This document shows, one piece after another, positions 10,740-22,900 of a stretch of 64,000 bases of DNA. The notes under the pieces were generated by a model. The model had not been told where the DNA came from, made no database searches, and saw only the letters and a program-made list of their open reading frames with translations. Origin of the DNA: Caprella mutica (taxonomy: Eukaryota; Arthropoda; Malacostraca; Amphipoda; Caprellidae); assembly GCA_947561585.1 (NCBI GenBank), contig CANNZV010000518.1:62001-126000 (forward strand). Reading direction: 5' to 3'. Each line of letters begins with the position of its first letter. Position 1 is the stretch's first letter. The translations under genes and the position numbers were made by a program.

Positions 10740-12345
10740 GGGCGACACGGGAAGATTAAGCAGCCGACCATGGATGAGTGATTTGATAAGGGAGGAAATT
10801 GAGAAAAGAAGAAAGTTGAACAATGAACATAGGAACTGGAGAGGAGGAGAGGAAATGGAATAAATAATCATGGAGGAGATATGTGATGCAGAAGGAGAGA
10901 GTGGTTCAGTTGATAGCAAGGAAGATGAGAGGAGAGACTGGATGAAGAAATAAAAAGAGGCAACAGAGGAAAGGATATTTCCCTACAAACAACGGTCTGT
11001 CGATTCGATGGAACAATCCATCGATTTGATATCCCAGCAATCGATAAGAAATCGAATTGATATACGTTGTTTATAGGGTTGAGAAAATATCAAGAAATTG
11101 AGATGAAAAAAAAAGAGAGAGGACCTGAAGATTTATGATGTGAAGGGGAGGAGTCTGGATTGGCAGGAGATGAGGGAGGAGGTGAAAATATTTTGGCAAG
11201 GCATATATAAAATGCACCCGAACAGAATGGATCAAGTGTGGACGGAGGAGGTCAGGGAGACGTATGCGGGGGATCTGGAACTGAGAAGGAGACAGGGGAG
11301 AGAAGAGCAGCAGCATGAGAAAATGGTTCTGCCTAGAATTGTGCTGGACCCATAAAGAGATGTAAAGGTACTGGATGTTGATAAAAACAAGGAAGAGATA
11401 TAAAGAGTCATGGGAAAGTTGAAAAATGGGAATGCAGGAGGAGGAGATGGAATGAAGCCAGGAATGTACAAAATATTAGGGAAAAGTGAGGTGATTTTGG
11501 ATGGAGTGGAAGGCATGCTTTTAGGAGAGAATTGGAGACGGGGGAGATACCGGAGAGCTGGAAGAGATCGCGAACAGTCATGATCAAGAAAAAGAGAAAA
11601 CCGACAGTGGGGGACCTCAAACCCATTGCTATGACAGACATCTCATACAAGATTCTGATGGCCGTAGTGAGGGATCGGATTGAGGAGCAGATAGACACGA
11701 ATGGTATGAGATAAGATGAACAGGTGGGGTTTACAGCGGGATGTATTATTGAAGACAAATTATTTGTTCTGCAGGAATGTGTACATGAAACATCCAGAAG
11801 GAGAGAGGAGTTGGTACTGATGGCGGTGGATTTTAGAAAGGCTTATGATTCGATAAAGAGAGAGGCGGTGCTGGAGGTGTTGAAGTAGTACAGTGTAGAG
11901 GCAAGGCTCTAAAGAGTGATAGAGTATTGTGATGATAGGACCGGAGTGGAGTTTGGAGGATTTGGTGATAGATGTGGAGAGTGGGATTAGGCAGGGGTGT
12001 ACTGCATTGACTGTATTGTTCAAACTGATAACCTTTAAACTGATTGAAGCGCTGAGAAGAAAGATGAGAGGAGTGCAGGTGAGGGAAGTGAGGTTATGAA
12101 ACAGCTGCTGTGTAGAAGTGTGAGAGTGGCGAGAAGATATGGACTAGAAGTGAATACAGAGAAGAGCCATTGCTTACTGTATAATATGAAAGATAAGATG
12201 GAAGAGATCAGAGGGATAGCCGTGGTTGAAGAAATTAGGTACATGGGTTGTAGACTCTGTGGAGTAAAATGTGAAGTGCCAGTGAAAAGAAGGGGAAAAA
12301 TTGAGATTGGTGCTAGTTATAAGTGTTTAATGATAAGAAATTAAG
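10740..12345 (+). pseudogene. Decayed LINE, reverse transcriptase part
   Basis: A plus-strand reading with several stops and shifts shows non-LTR reverse transcriptase blocks in order: ETGEIPESWKRSRTVMIKKK and LKPIAMTDISYKILMAVV at 11532-11700, VGFTAGCIIEDKLFVLQE after it, AVDFRKAYDSI near 11830, then LEVNTEKSHCLLYN and RYMGCRLCGVKCE at 12140-12270. The YxDD block region (about 11990-12080) is degraded. It probably belongs to the same insertion as 5440-6480. A 98-bp MITE interrupts it at 10981. Confidence 0.7.
10981..11078. mobile_element. 98-bp inverted-repeat MITE
   Basis: CCCTACAAACAACG at the left answers CGTTGTTTATAGGG at the right, with ATCGATT-rich palindromic sequence between. It interrupts the LINE linker. 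No target duplication is clear. Confidence 0.6.
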
Positions 12346-12551
12346 TGCTAGTGATAAGTGTTAAGAAATTTAGCTAAGTACTAGTGATAAGTAAATGTAG
12401 ATATAAGCGCTGAAAATTTGAAATAAAAGTGAATTGTTTTTCTTGTGATGGTGGAGGTGAAAACCTGAAAAAAGTGAACAGGAAGACGGACCCACTGAAA
12501 AGGGAATCTACAAAGGAACGCCTTAACCTTGACGTTCCCCTTTACACTTGT

Positions 12552-12665
12552 TAGTATTCGATTTCATAATAGATAATATTCGGTTTCATAATAAATATAA
12601 TTGAATTTCATTATGAATAAAATTAGATCTCATAATAAATATAATTCAATTTCATAATAAATAAG
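12552..12665. repeat. AT-rich tandem repeat, about 21-29 bp unit
   Basis: Five to six imperfect copies of a unit like TTTCATAATAAATATAATT follow the LINE relic. It may be the tail of the LINE 3' UTR or an independent microsatellite. Confidence 0.6.
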
Positions 12666-13499
12666 ATGGAGGTGTCAAGTAGCGCTAGGACTATTAACGT
12701 TCGCTCGACATTAGGGGGTTAAAGAGGTTTAAAAACCCGCAGCGCATTCTCGAGATTGTGCAAATCTGCAAATTGCGATGAACAGGTGTTCCGCGCAATA
12801 CTTAGCGACATATGTCACGTGCGTTTGCTTGATCAGCAATCATTTTAGTACACCAGAACACCACTTTAGTACATCAGTACACCACTTTAGTACATAAGTA
12901 GGGTAAGCTTGTCATCAATGGGAAAAAAACACAAAAAGATAGATATTCCATTTACTATAGGGCAAATTGGCAAAATATGAACAATAAAAAACCCATATGT
13001 AATATAGATATTCCTTTATAAAGTGAAACTAATTAGAATGCTATCACATATTCCGTTGATAAGAAAAAATTAAATAAATTTTTTGAATTATGTTGTCCCA
13101 CACTTAGTTGATCCATTTAATATCAGTTTAATGCCCTCTAGCTTCATCGAATCCATGTCAGGAACATTTGTAAAATGAGACTCATTTCACTTGAATCTTC
13201 GCCTTACATCAATATTTCGTATTCATCTTTTTTCATCCTTTGGCTTAGTAAATAACACCAATAGTATACGTTTTAGAAGTCTCATCAAACTCTACAAGAA
13301 CATAAACCTTCATTTCCAACGTTTTCCGTAGATGTTAAGTTCATCAAGTGAGCATATCGTCGTCTACTTCTTCAGACAAATGGATCAGTTAGATTAAGAG
13401 TTCTGTACCAGGACAAGAATAAGAGTTTACATGCCATCTACACTAAAACCATAGTAAACAGAATAGTATAGTACCCCAGTTACATGTATTATTCAAATT
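12666..13499. other. Intergenic, no gene seen
   Basis: Unique-looking AT-rich sequence. The only structure I noticed is a short triplicate of ACACCACTTTAGTACAT near 12850. Confidence 0.4.
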
Positions 13500-13592
13500 T
13501 ATTCTGGGTAGGCTGTGACGTCATGTATGTAAGCAAGAGGTCACGTCATAGTAAACAGAATTGCTGTGGGTCACGTGGAATAGAGAATTAAG
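13500..13592 (+). promoter_or_regulatory. Promoter-like region upstream of THAP reading frame
   Basis: Contains TGACGTCA (13516-13523), a second GTCACGTCAT-type half site and GGTCACGTGG within 90 bp of the start. The start codon lies in AAGATGGCGGC, the YY1-type sequence found at many animal gene starts. Function is inferred from motifs only. Confidence 0.4.
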
Positions 13593-13870
13593 ATGGCGGC
13601 CAACGCGACCGATTTGACTAATGATCTAATTATCTTAAATAAATCGTCTTCTTCAGGACTAAAAATTTGTTACTATTTTGGGTGTAAAAAGACCAGTAGC
13701 AATTTCATCAACAGTCATTTTTTAATTTTCGTCCGTATGACTATAAAGATTGGATAATAGCATGCGGTAATGTGGAATTAAAAAAAATATCACCGAAAAC
13801 GTTATTTAACAAAAGTTGGGTGTGTTGCAGCCATCTTTTGTGTTTGTACTGTACGTACAAACGTACGCAC
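13593..13870 (+). pseudogene. THAP-type zinc finger, frameshifted
   Basis: From ATG at 13593 the frame reads MAANATDLTNDL then CYYFGC, the first cysteine pair of a THAP domain. After a T-run near 13720 the match moves to another frame: FRPYDYKDWIIACGN, LKKISPKTLFNKSW and VCCSHLL. These supply the conserved tryptophan and the C-x2-H pair. THAP domains bind DNA in host factors and in P-element-type transposases. The 4.1-kb element begins 10 bases beyond, so later exons may have been displaced. A sequencing error at the T-run could also explain the shift. Confidence 0.55.
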
Positions 13871-13974
13871 CATTGTTGACACACAGAGAAAAAAGTTTAC
13901 TCATATTTAATGGGTCAACAATTTGTGCTTTGAATCAATTTATTACGTGAGTTAGTTGGACTACATTCATGTTT

Positions 13975-14470
13975 TCACGTGTGTCAAAACAACTATGACG
14001 TGGTGTGTCACCAAATATAGTTAATTCAAATCATTTTATGGATTGAATCAACTTACTATGAGAGTTAGAGTTACATTTTGGGAGTTTTGAACATATGTTA
14101 AAACAACTAGGACATAGTGTGTTGAAGTAACTCACAAAGATTGTTAATCCAATGTATCTGGTGTATGAATTAACTTACTATGAGAGTTGGCGCTATTTTT
14201 TTAAAGTTTAGGTGCGAGTTAAATCAACTATGACATAGTGTGTTATAGTAACCCACAAAGACTGTTAATCCAGTGTATTCTGCAGTGTATGAATTAACTT
14301 ACTATGAGAGTTGGCGCTACTTTTTTGTAAGTTTAGGTAAGAGTTAAAACAACTATGACATAGTGTGATAAAGTAACCCACAAAGACTGTTAATCTTATT
14401 TATCTGGTGTAAAAATTAACTTACTATGAGAGTTAGTGTTACTTTTTTTTGAGTTTAGGTGTGAGTTCAA
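13975..14470. repeat. Tandem repeat of about 120 bp, four copies
   Basis: Each unit contains AACTATGACATAGTGTG, then ACCCACAAAGACTGTTAATC, then AACTTACTATGAGAGTT. It forms the left subterminal arm of the 4.1-kb element. Confidence 0.75.
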
Positions 14471-14945
14471 TCAATTGAGTAAGTGGCAACTTATGCTTTC
14501 CTCAAAGCTAATTTATTCTCATAACACTTTTCAGTTCAAATCTTGTTTCAAGTGTGTTACGTGTTGAATGTGAACGCTCCTCAATACCATTTCAGTTCAA
14601 GTGCAAACAATAGCGTTATAAGCATTAAATAGTATTATCGCTGCCGATCGATTATTAATTAATTTCATTAATAAATTGATAAATGTCTGCCTATATATTC
14701 TAAAATATTGGTGATTGATAGTTTGGTGGCTTTATATAGGTAGTTATTTGAAGAGCTGATTATCAGTATATAACTTTTATAATAATAAATTTTGATTACT
14801 GCCGTCCAGTTTGTAAATTGATATCCAAACTAAGTTTCCTAGATTATTATATGTTAACTTATTTAAGCATCATACCTTCCTAGCTGTTTTTTTTCAGTGT
14901 CAATACCTTCTACATAGGCTAGGCAGTTACTGCGTTGTCCTCAGA

Positions 14946-15110
14946 ATAGGGTAAGTTCCAAATTATCAGGCGATTTCAAATTTTCGGTCACGTATGAAAT
15001 ATAGTATATAGCTACCTAATAGCTAATTAAAATAAAAGTCAATTTAATATAGTTTTTCTTACGCGACCGAAAATGTGGAGCCGTCCGATATTTCGGAACT
15101 TATCCTAGTA
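14946..15110. mobile_element. Short inverted-repeat MITE (GTAAGTTCC family)
   Basis: AGGGTAAGTTCCAAATTATC at the left answers GATATTTCGGAACTTATCCT at the right, with GCGATTTC/GACCGAAAAT-type sequence inside. A relative lies at 45690-45840. Confidence 0.6.
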
Positions 15111-15415
15111 TCTTAAGTAAAGTGGTCTGATAATCTATATGTTTTAAAACTAGTTGGTGTACCTATAGGTAGGGTTACACAGCCAAATTCGGTTCTTTAA
15201 TTTCTAATTGTATCCCTATTTAAGAGAGTCTCAAAATCATTCTGAAATTAGTTTAGCTATATACTGAATTGTTGAACATCATAATTTAAGCTCAATTTAT
15301 GATAGGTTCTATTCATTTCACGAGTGCCTCGAAGTCATGATGGTTATTAATGTTTCTGAGATAAGAGACCGCAGTTAGTTTATGTGCCGCAATTTACCTA
15401 CTTGACCCTAGTTTT

Positions 15416-16150
15416 CTATGACTGGGAGAACTCCATCCAGGGAGGTAGTCGGAGGAGAACACCGTCCAGGGATTTAGCAGGGAGAATTCCAACCAGAGGT
15501 GAGCCTTTTGATATATTATACTTTCTTGGTATTTAATTAAAGTCTACATTATGAGTGTATAATGAACAAAATTATGAGGATTAGCTAGAAAAATCCATTG
15601 CATTTATTAGAGCTAAATTTATACTGCATCTGAAGATTTATTATTAGTTTAACATTTTATATAAATAATTTACCTATATGAAAGAATTCTCAGTTAATAA
15701 TTCTTTTAATTTCTTTATTAATATATGGTTTTCTATATTTTCTGAATCTACTTTCAGATCTTGATGAAGAATTGATGAAGTAGATCAACGTCATCAAATA
15801 TCGGAGTCCTCTTCAATTCCTTTGAATGGTTCAGGAACAATTATGCTAGGTCAAAGTAAGTATTTGAAAATATTAGATGATTTTTAAATATGTATTTGCA
15901 ATATGATTAGCTCTTACTTTTTCATATGCTTTTAGGGATTCCAGACATGAAAAGAATATCGAAGCTGTCGCTATCTCATCACAAAAGGAAAAAGAGTAAG
16001 TGATGTTATTGATAATGTATATGAACGATACTGAGAATTTCTATTCAATATATATTAATATACGAATCTCTTATTTCAGAAACTGGCAACCTACAGTCGT
16101 GAAAGAAAGTGACGAGAATTCAAATTGAACTTCTAAATAATAAATCTAAA
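15416..16150 (+). other. Exon-like blocks inside the 4.1-kb element
   Basis: Four blocks have good splice edges: one ending CCAACCAGAG|GTGAG at 15498; one from TTTCAG|ATCTTGATG at about 15759 to GTAAGT at about 15857; one from TTTTAG|GGATTCC to GTAAGT near 15995; and a last one after TTTCAG near 16080. AATAATAAA follows the last block. The first two join in frame to RIPTR-DLDEELMK and then stop. This could be a noncoding spliced transcript or a decayed gene. Confidence 0.3.
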
Positions 16151-16735
16151 ACTTAAATGTTTATATTTCGTTTTCAATTTGACCTTGGTAATTCTATTAG
16201 CATATTTCAATATCAGTGCCTATGAGTAAGATGAATTGCTCTAAAAGATGGTTTAGAAGATAAAGCCCTTATCATTAATTTATTATTCATTAAGTTATAG
16301 TACAATTGCAGCATATCAAAGATTTATCAACTTTTGTAATCTAGCCTGGTTAATTAATTCATCTAGTCTACCTATTTATCACTACGTAAAGTTATTTATG
16401 TCATCTAACTACTTATTTATAAACTGACCTGATGAGATTACTTATTCAATCTAATCTATTAATTTACAACTGATAACCATAGATCAATTCATAGGATCGA
16501 AAACATTTCAAAAAGCAAGGATAGGTCTAGGTGATCAATTATTTTTTAAAATTAAAATAGTATGCATATCACAGAAGCAAAAGTAGAAAATAAATGTGAA
16601 CATGTTAGATTTGGTCCTAGAAAATAAATAGTCTAATCTAATTGATACCGGGACCTAACTCGAGATTATAATTCAATAGAGTAAATATAGTGACTGAAAG
16701 TCTTGTAAAATGTCTGGCTACTGCTAACCAGACCG

Positions 16736-17745
16736 ATATTTCAACCTACACTATAATAGTTGATATACATTTACTTAGTAAGTAGTTGATATAACCAACA
16801 CGAGAAGATGATATAACCTACACGAGTAGTTGATATAACCTACACGAGTAGTTGATATAACCTAACCGAGTAGTTGATATAACCTACACGAGTAGTTGAT
16901 ATCACCTATACGAGTAGTTAATGTAACCTACACGAGTAGTTGGTATAACCTACACGAGTAGTTGGTATAATCTACACGAGTAGTTGGTATAACCAACACG
17001 AGTAGTTGATATAACCTAACCGAGTAGTTGATATAACCTACATGAGTAGTTGATATCACCTATACGAGTAGTTAATGTAACCTACACGAGTAGTTGGTAT
17101 AACCTACACGAGTAGTTGGTATAACCTACACAAGCAGTTGGTATAACCTACACGAGTAGTTGGTATAACCTACACGAGTAGTTGATATAACCTACATGAG
17201 TAGTTGATATCACCTATACGAGTAGTTAATGTAACCTACACGAGTAGTTGGTATAACCTACACGAGTAGTTGGTATAACCTACACGAGTAGTTGATATAA
17301 CCTACACGAGTAGTTGATGTAACCAACACGAGTAATTGATATAACCAACACGAGTAGTTGATATAACCTACACGAGTAGTTGATATAACTTACACGAGTA
17401 GTTGATATAACTTACATGAGTAGTAAATGTAACCTACACGAGTAGTTGGTATAACCTGCACGAGTAGTTGGTATAACCTGCACGAGTAGTTGGAATAACC
17501 TACACGAGTAGTTGGTATGACCTACATGAGTAGTTGATATAACTTACACGAGTAGTTGATATAACTTACACGAGTAGTTGATATAACCTACACGAGTAGT
17601 TGATATAACCTACACGAGTAGTTAATGTAACCTACACGAGTAGTTGGTATAACCTGCACGAGTAGTTGGTATAACCTACACAAGTAGTTGGTATAACCTA
17701 CATGAGTAGTTGATATAACCTACACGAGTAGTTGATATAACCTTG
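16736..17745. repeat. 22-bp minisatellite, about 45 copies
   Basis: Near-identical units of GAGTAGTTGATATAACCTAC plus two bases, with variants TTGGTATAACC and TTAATGTAACC in higher-order order. The inverted copy at 63440-63710 has only about 12 units, so array length varies between copies. It has no spacers and so is not CRISPR. Confidence 0.9.
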
Positions 17746-17997
17746 TTCTGTAGTTGTTTTATCCATTACATTTATTTGATTCAACCATCACGAGTTTTTG
17801 ACTATCACAGGTAGTTGTTGTAACCATCGGGAATTAAAAATAATCAACTCACATATCTGTTGTTTTAACTAACGTCAATTTAACTCATATTAAATAGTAC
17901 CTGCAACTCACCACGTAGGTAGGCGCACAGATAAACCATAAAATTTAGTCAAAACAAATCAAATATGATTTGATTCAACTAATCCTCTCTCTGTGTG

Positions 17998-18639
17998 CAT
18001 GTGACGTAACAGCCTACCAGGACACGCGTAATATCCCCCCTATAGCTATATCTTCTCTGTACTGTGCTAAAACTCTTTCGTTTTGGTAACTTTTATATTC
18101 ATAATAGTGTTGCATTGCTAATCTAAAATGTATCTGAACGATGTGGATGTTTCTTTATGGTTACTATTTTAGAAACAGTGAGTGAAATATATTCGCAACA
18201 TTTAGGAAAGAGTAGTTATACAGTAGGCTTTTATGGGTTTCAATAATAAATTGAAACAGTTAATAAATATTTTAAAGTAAAATATGAATACGAAATCGCT
18301 TTTGTTGTCTATTCCATTGCTTAAACGCTGCTGTTTAGATTGCTCGAGTCTTTCCCAGAATAGCGGCGCAAAATATTTATTAATATATTTATATTAAATG
18401 TGTATCATAGATACCAAGTTAATAAAATGAAAATTAGGTCATTAAATTTATTGAACTCAGCAATACACTTCATTATAGAAAGAAATGGGGTAAATGAACG
18501 GCCCGCCCCCCATTACACATACATCAGTATTGAAGTAATAATTGGAAAATATCACGAAAACTGGAAATATTTGACATAATAATGTATTTCAGAGAGCGTA
18601 TCGTCAATACTATCAATAGACTGTTCGTTTCTCTGCCAT
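17998..18639. other. Intergenic, no gene seen
   Basis: AT-rich sequence between the 4.1-kb element and a LINE fragment. It may include the region once downstream of the THAP frame, but I find no exon. Confidence 0.35.
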
Positions 18640-18965
18640 TTATTATGCAGGATTAGTCAGCAACATCCATATTTGCTTTCCTTTTACCATACTCCTCATT
18701 TCTTCAGCTACCTCGTCCTCATCTCTTCATTGATCGTTTTTTTTACTCCATTCATCCCAGTTCACTCGATTTTCATCCACTCCTGTATCTATTGTTGATT
18801 CTTCTTCTCTTCTTATTTCCCCATTCATCAATGGTGGCTTAATTCTTTTCTTCTTCTTGGTCCATCCTCTTCCTATAATTTACTTTTAAACATTCATCTT
18901 CTAACTTCTTTATTACATCATTTATATTGTTAATTTCTCTCCCTTCATAAACTGCATGGGTGGTG
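18640..18965 (-). pseudogene. LINE linker fragment, minus strand
   Basis: The reverse strand matches the linker at 6060-6480 in order: GATGAATGTTTAAAA, then a CCACC.TTGATGAATGGGGA-like stretch, then GGAAAGCAAATATGGA. It is a second, short and heavily mutated copy of the same LINE family. Confidence 0.55.
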
Positions 18966-19958
18966 AAAACGGGGCGTTTTATGTATCTGCTAGTATATGT
19001 AGACTGGACCTGAGAGTAATGCCAACTGACAATTCAAATTTTAAAGAGCGGGAAAAAGAGGTATAGGGAGGCTTAGAATACTCTGAATAACAATTTCTTT
19101 GGTAAAAAGTTGTTATATGTAGGACAAAATATTATAGGTAATGAGTGAAATCAAAACATATTTATTAATGTGATTCAATATCATGACTAATTTTTATTCA
19201 TTTTCAATATAACATATTAAATTCTTCAATAGTAAAAAATAATACCCCAGAATAAGACACAGATTGGATCAGTTTACATATTGCATAAATTAAATGAGGA
19301 AAAACAAAAATTATATTTTTTTTAATATTACAATATACTACATATATTTCATTATTCCTACTTCTACCGCTGTAGCGTTTCAAGTTTTATCACTGTACCC
19401 ATAAATACCTAGAAAGAAGATATGCGATGTGGTCACTCAATTTAATAGGTACAAAATAGGTAGGTACCACTTTTTTAGATAGGATGGAGATAAATTACAG
19501 TGTACACTAATCTTCTAAAATTAGTGATAATAGAAAAATGAATTCAAATGAAAATTGCTAAATTCATTCATAAAGAGTTTGATAATCAAGTAACTAAAAA
19601 AAAACGAATCAAAGAAAAAGGTAAAAATAGCGACCAATTTCTATAAATAGTGAATGTGAACAAAAATTGAAACCAATTTAGGGAAAACATTATTTGGTCA
19701 ACTGCGATGTCCCCTTATTAGGACGACAATTTCTGCTAATGACTCAAGCAGTTCCCAGTGACACAACCTTGTCTCTAGAAAGTTAAGCTGCCTGGGTGGT
19801 ATATATACATACACATAGATAAGTACAAAAATATGATTTTACATTTACCCAATAATTTTTTGCTATTAGCCATTTAATGAAACTAAGAATTAAGATACTA
19901 ACATATATTCCTATCTTGAATTAGAATTTAGTTCGTTTTCTGAATGGTTCAGATATTT
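18966..19958. other. AT-rich region downstream of HYI, no gene seen
   Basis: It should contain the HYI 3' UTR and polyadenylation site. Several AT-rich hexamers occur but none is decisive. Confidence 0.4.
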
Positions 19959-22900
19959 TCAAAAAGTCAATCCATATTGAGAAATCCAACCTAGAGACTC
20001 TTCTGTTGCACCAGATGGTTTGTATTCACAGCCAACATCGCCAGTGTACCCTGCAAAAAAAATACATGGAAAGTATTTAACTATAAAATAAAGAACAATT
20101 ATTTGCACAGTGATAATTTTATATTGAGATGATTTATTTTGTATTGGTCATATTCATTGACTGTAGCAATATGTAATTTAAATATCTTGGCAAGCGATAG
20201 GGTGTAGAGTTTAGACACACAGAGGAGTCAGTTTAGCTTTGTAGGTAAGATGTGTGGAATTGTCCCCAGTTGAAGGAAATGTATTATTGCCGACAAAAAT
20301 TGTGAATACAGATGAAATTATAGAAGAAAAACAGTGTCGTTTTTAGTCAATATTTTGATATTTGACAACTTTGCTTAAGATAAGCCCCTCCTTCATGTAG
20401 TATAAGAAAAAGATTCAAATTAGTAAATTGTCAGTAACTGAAGATACCAATTATTGAAATATCTTTGAATATGGAAAGTTGGTGGTAATTACTTTACTTT
20501 CCATTAAAATTAATTTAATTCCTGTTATCCGGTAATACTTATTATTTATTTACTCCAATATATTTTTGTCACAATTAGTATCAAATTAATATATGACCAT
20601 CCATAAGTTGGTGTTCGAATTCAATCACGTTATTTCATTTAGCTATACTTAATCTCGAAACTTGAAATTATATTTCCTTAGTCATCTTTTCATACCTCCT
20701 CTCCTCTAAGAATATGGGATATTGAATAATCTATTGGACAAGACAGATCGAAATATTATTATATAAAGATCCCGCGCCGGGAAAAAGGTATGGTACTTTT
20801 GTAAATTGAAATAGGGTGCTATATAATTTAATAGCGTCAAAATTGCTTTTTATATCAAAAGTTATGGTGAAGACGAAATGGCAAAAATGGTCTTTAATTA
20901 AATATCTTCTTCTTCATTATCTGCATTGTATTTTATTCTCTTCTGTCCTTGCCTCTCAGAAGATCGCTGTAGTCGCCTTCCGGATTGCGGTTGTCTAGAT
21001 GAAGATGAGGTGGGACATGCGCAAGTCCGAAAATGAGTTCGCTTTTATCATTGTGAATGAGAGACCAGTTAAATGAATAAATCCAACCAAAATATAATCT
21101 TTAGCCATTCTGCGAAGATATTAAATAGTTTATTATTAGAAAATAATAAATATTAATCTTAAAAAAACTTGTTTTTGATATTTTGTGAAGCGAACGATTC
21201 CTCAGTCTACCCCACATTATACAGGAAAAATGTTGTTCCGGAGTGATCTAACTATCCAGCTTCAGATATTTCTATTGAGTTCTAGGACAATCAAGTCGCC
21301 GCTGAGCCATTCGTCGTGCGGATAATTTAAAACAAGCCTGAAATGTATTAAAAAAGTGAATATTATTGCAATTATTAATAGCTATGTTTAGCTATGATAA
21401 TTTTTTTTTAAATCAGTCCCGAAGTTTGAGTTTTCCCAAAATTCATAATAACACCAATCCTCGCAAAGACACACCCGGTTTTGAGTATATCTGCCCGCCC
21501 TCGGCCTGCGTGAAAAAAATGCCAGCGATTTTGGGACCACTTTGATCCTCAAAATTGGGAGGCGTACCCTCACTGCGCGCAAGCTGAAACATCTTGAGGG
21601 GCTAATCAAAATTTTACCACGCTTCACACGAATAAGGAATTTATACCGAAGTGAACAATTTCAAAGCATAAATATCTTAAAAGTTTTACAAAGGTATATT
21701 TACCTGACTCAATGAGAACTTTGAAAACATAATCAAAGTTGATCTCCCCTGCAGATGAAGGTTCGTTTCTATTTGGAGACTGAGCAACTTGAACATGGCC
21801 TAAGTGATATAATAAAGATAATTTTAGTGACAGATAAATTAACTATTGATTGAGATCAACATTAGGTATTTTAACAAATCAACTAAAATGGTAATTAGCT
21901 CATACTATATTTGAACAATAAAACATAACTTGGCATCAAAGATACATGGCCCAGTTGCGAAATACGACTCCTTTAAAATACAAAAATTCGATCCGACTCC
22001 TCGATCTTAAAATATGATATTTTGGTGTTTGGAAAGAGATGGCTGTCACGAAACACGACTCCATGAAAGTAAAAAAAATCGATCAGACTCCTCTCATGGT
22101 AATTAAATCGTATCTCTTCAGTATTCCTACGGGGAGAAATTCAGGGGAGTCGCTTTTCATGACAGCTATATGGAGACGATGTTAAAACATTCCGACTCCT
22201 CCTAATTTATATTCAAGTATTAGTAATGAAATCATTTGAATTCAATAATAATTAGAATAAATATTATAACAAATTTTTGTATCATAGTTACGGCAAACTA
22301 TGCCCACTTATTTATGTGATTGCTTCAAACATTTGACGAAGAATATTTAATTGTATTATAAAGTTTAATAAAGCATATTTCATTGTACTATAAGGTTTAA
22401 TAAGTTATACTTAAATTGAATGGTATAAACATAGAAAGGCTTGTTGCTTATCAATTGAAGGTAGGTTAGGTTGGTCTTACGTTTCGTATAACATGAGGAG
22501 TCGTGTTTCGTGACAGCATCTCTTTTCAATCACCAAAATATCACATTTTAAGATTGAGGAGTCGTATACAATTTTCATATTTGGAAGGTGTCGTATTTCA
22601 TGACAGCCGTCATTAAAAACACACAAAAACCTTTATTATCCATTGGAGGGATTCGTATTTCGCAACTGGGCCAGATACATGATATTATAGTTGAATGTGA
22701 TCCAAATGAAATAGAATTATCTTTTCATTACTAAAAGTAAATTGCTTGTTATATTGGTAACTATCATATCAATGGCGTCTTTCGTAGAGTAACTCACTCC
22801 TAAAAATACTTAGAAAAGTGATGGCAGTTTTGGGAATAAGTCATACCTCGCTTTGCAATCTAACTCTTCATCATTCTCTGGCGACATAATAAACTTTTTC

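Larger units (their letters stand above)
13880..17997. mobile_element. 4.1-kb element with CACACAGAGA inverted ends
   Basis: CACACAGAGA at the left is answered by TCTCTGTGTG at the right. Both arms use related words of the type GAGTTR..T.AAC: about 120-bp units on the left and 22-bp units on the right. The right 1.5 kb recurs inverted at 63164-64000, which confirms mobility. I found no transposase frame and no certain target duplication; the class (perhaps CACTA-like) is undecided. Confidence 0.7.

Noticed and set aside
11071..12244. Minus-strand Ser/Leu-rich frames opposite the LINE reverse transcriptase
   Set aside because: The plus strand carries recognisable RT blocks; the minus-strand frames are shadows.
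16736..17745. CRISPR-like array of 22-bp repeats
   Set aside because: Units are contiguous with no unique spacers, the context is eukaryotic, and the array lies inside a transposon; it is a minisatellite.
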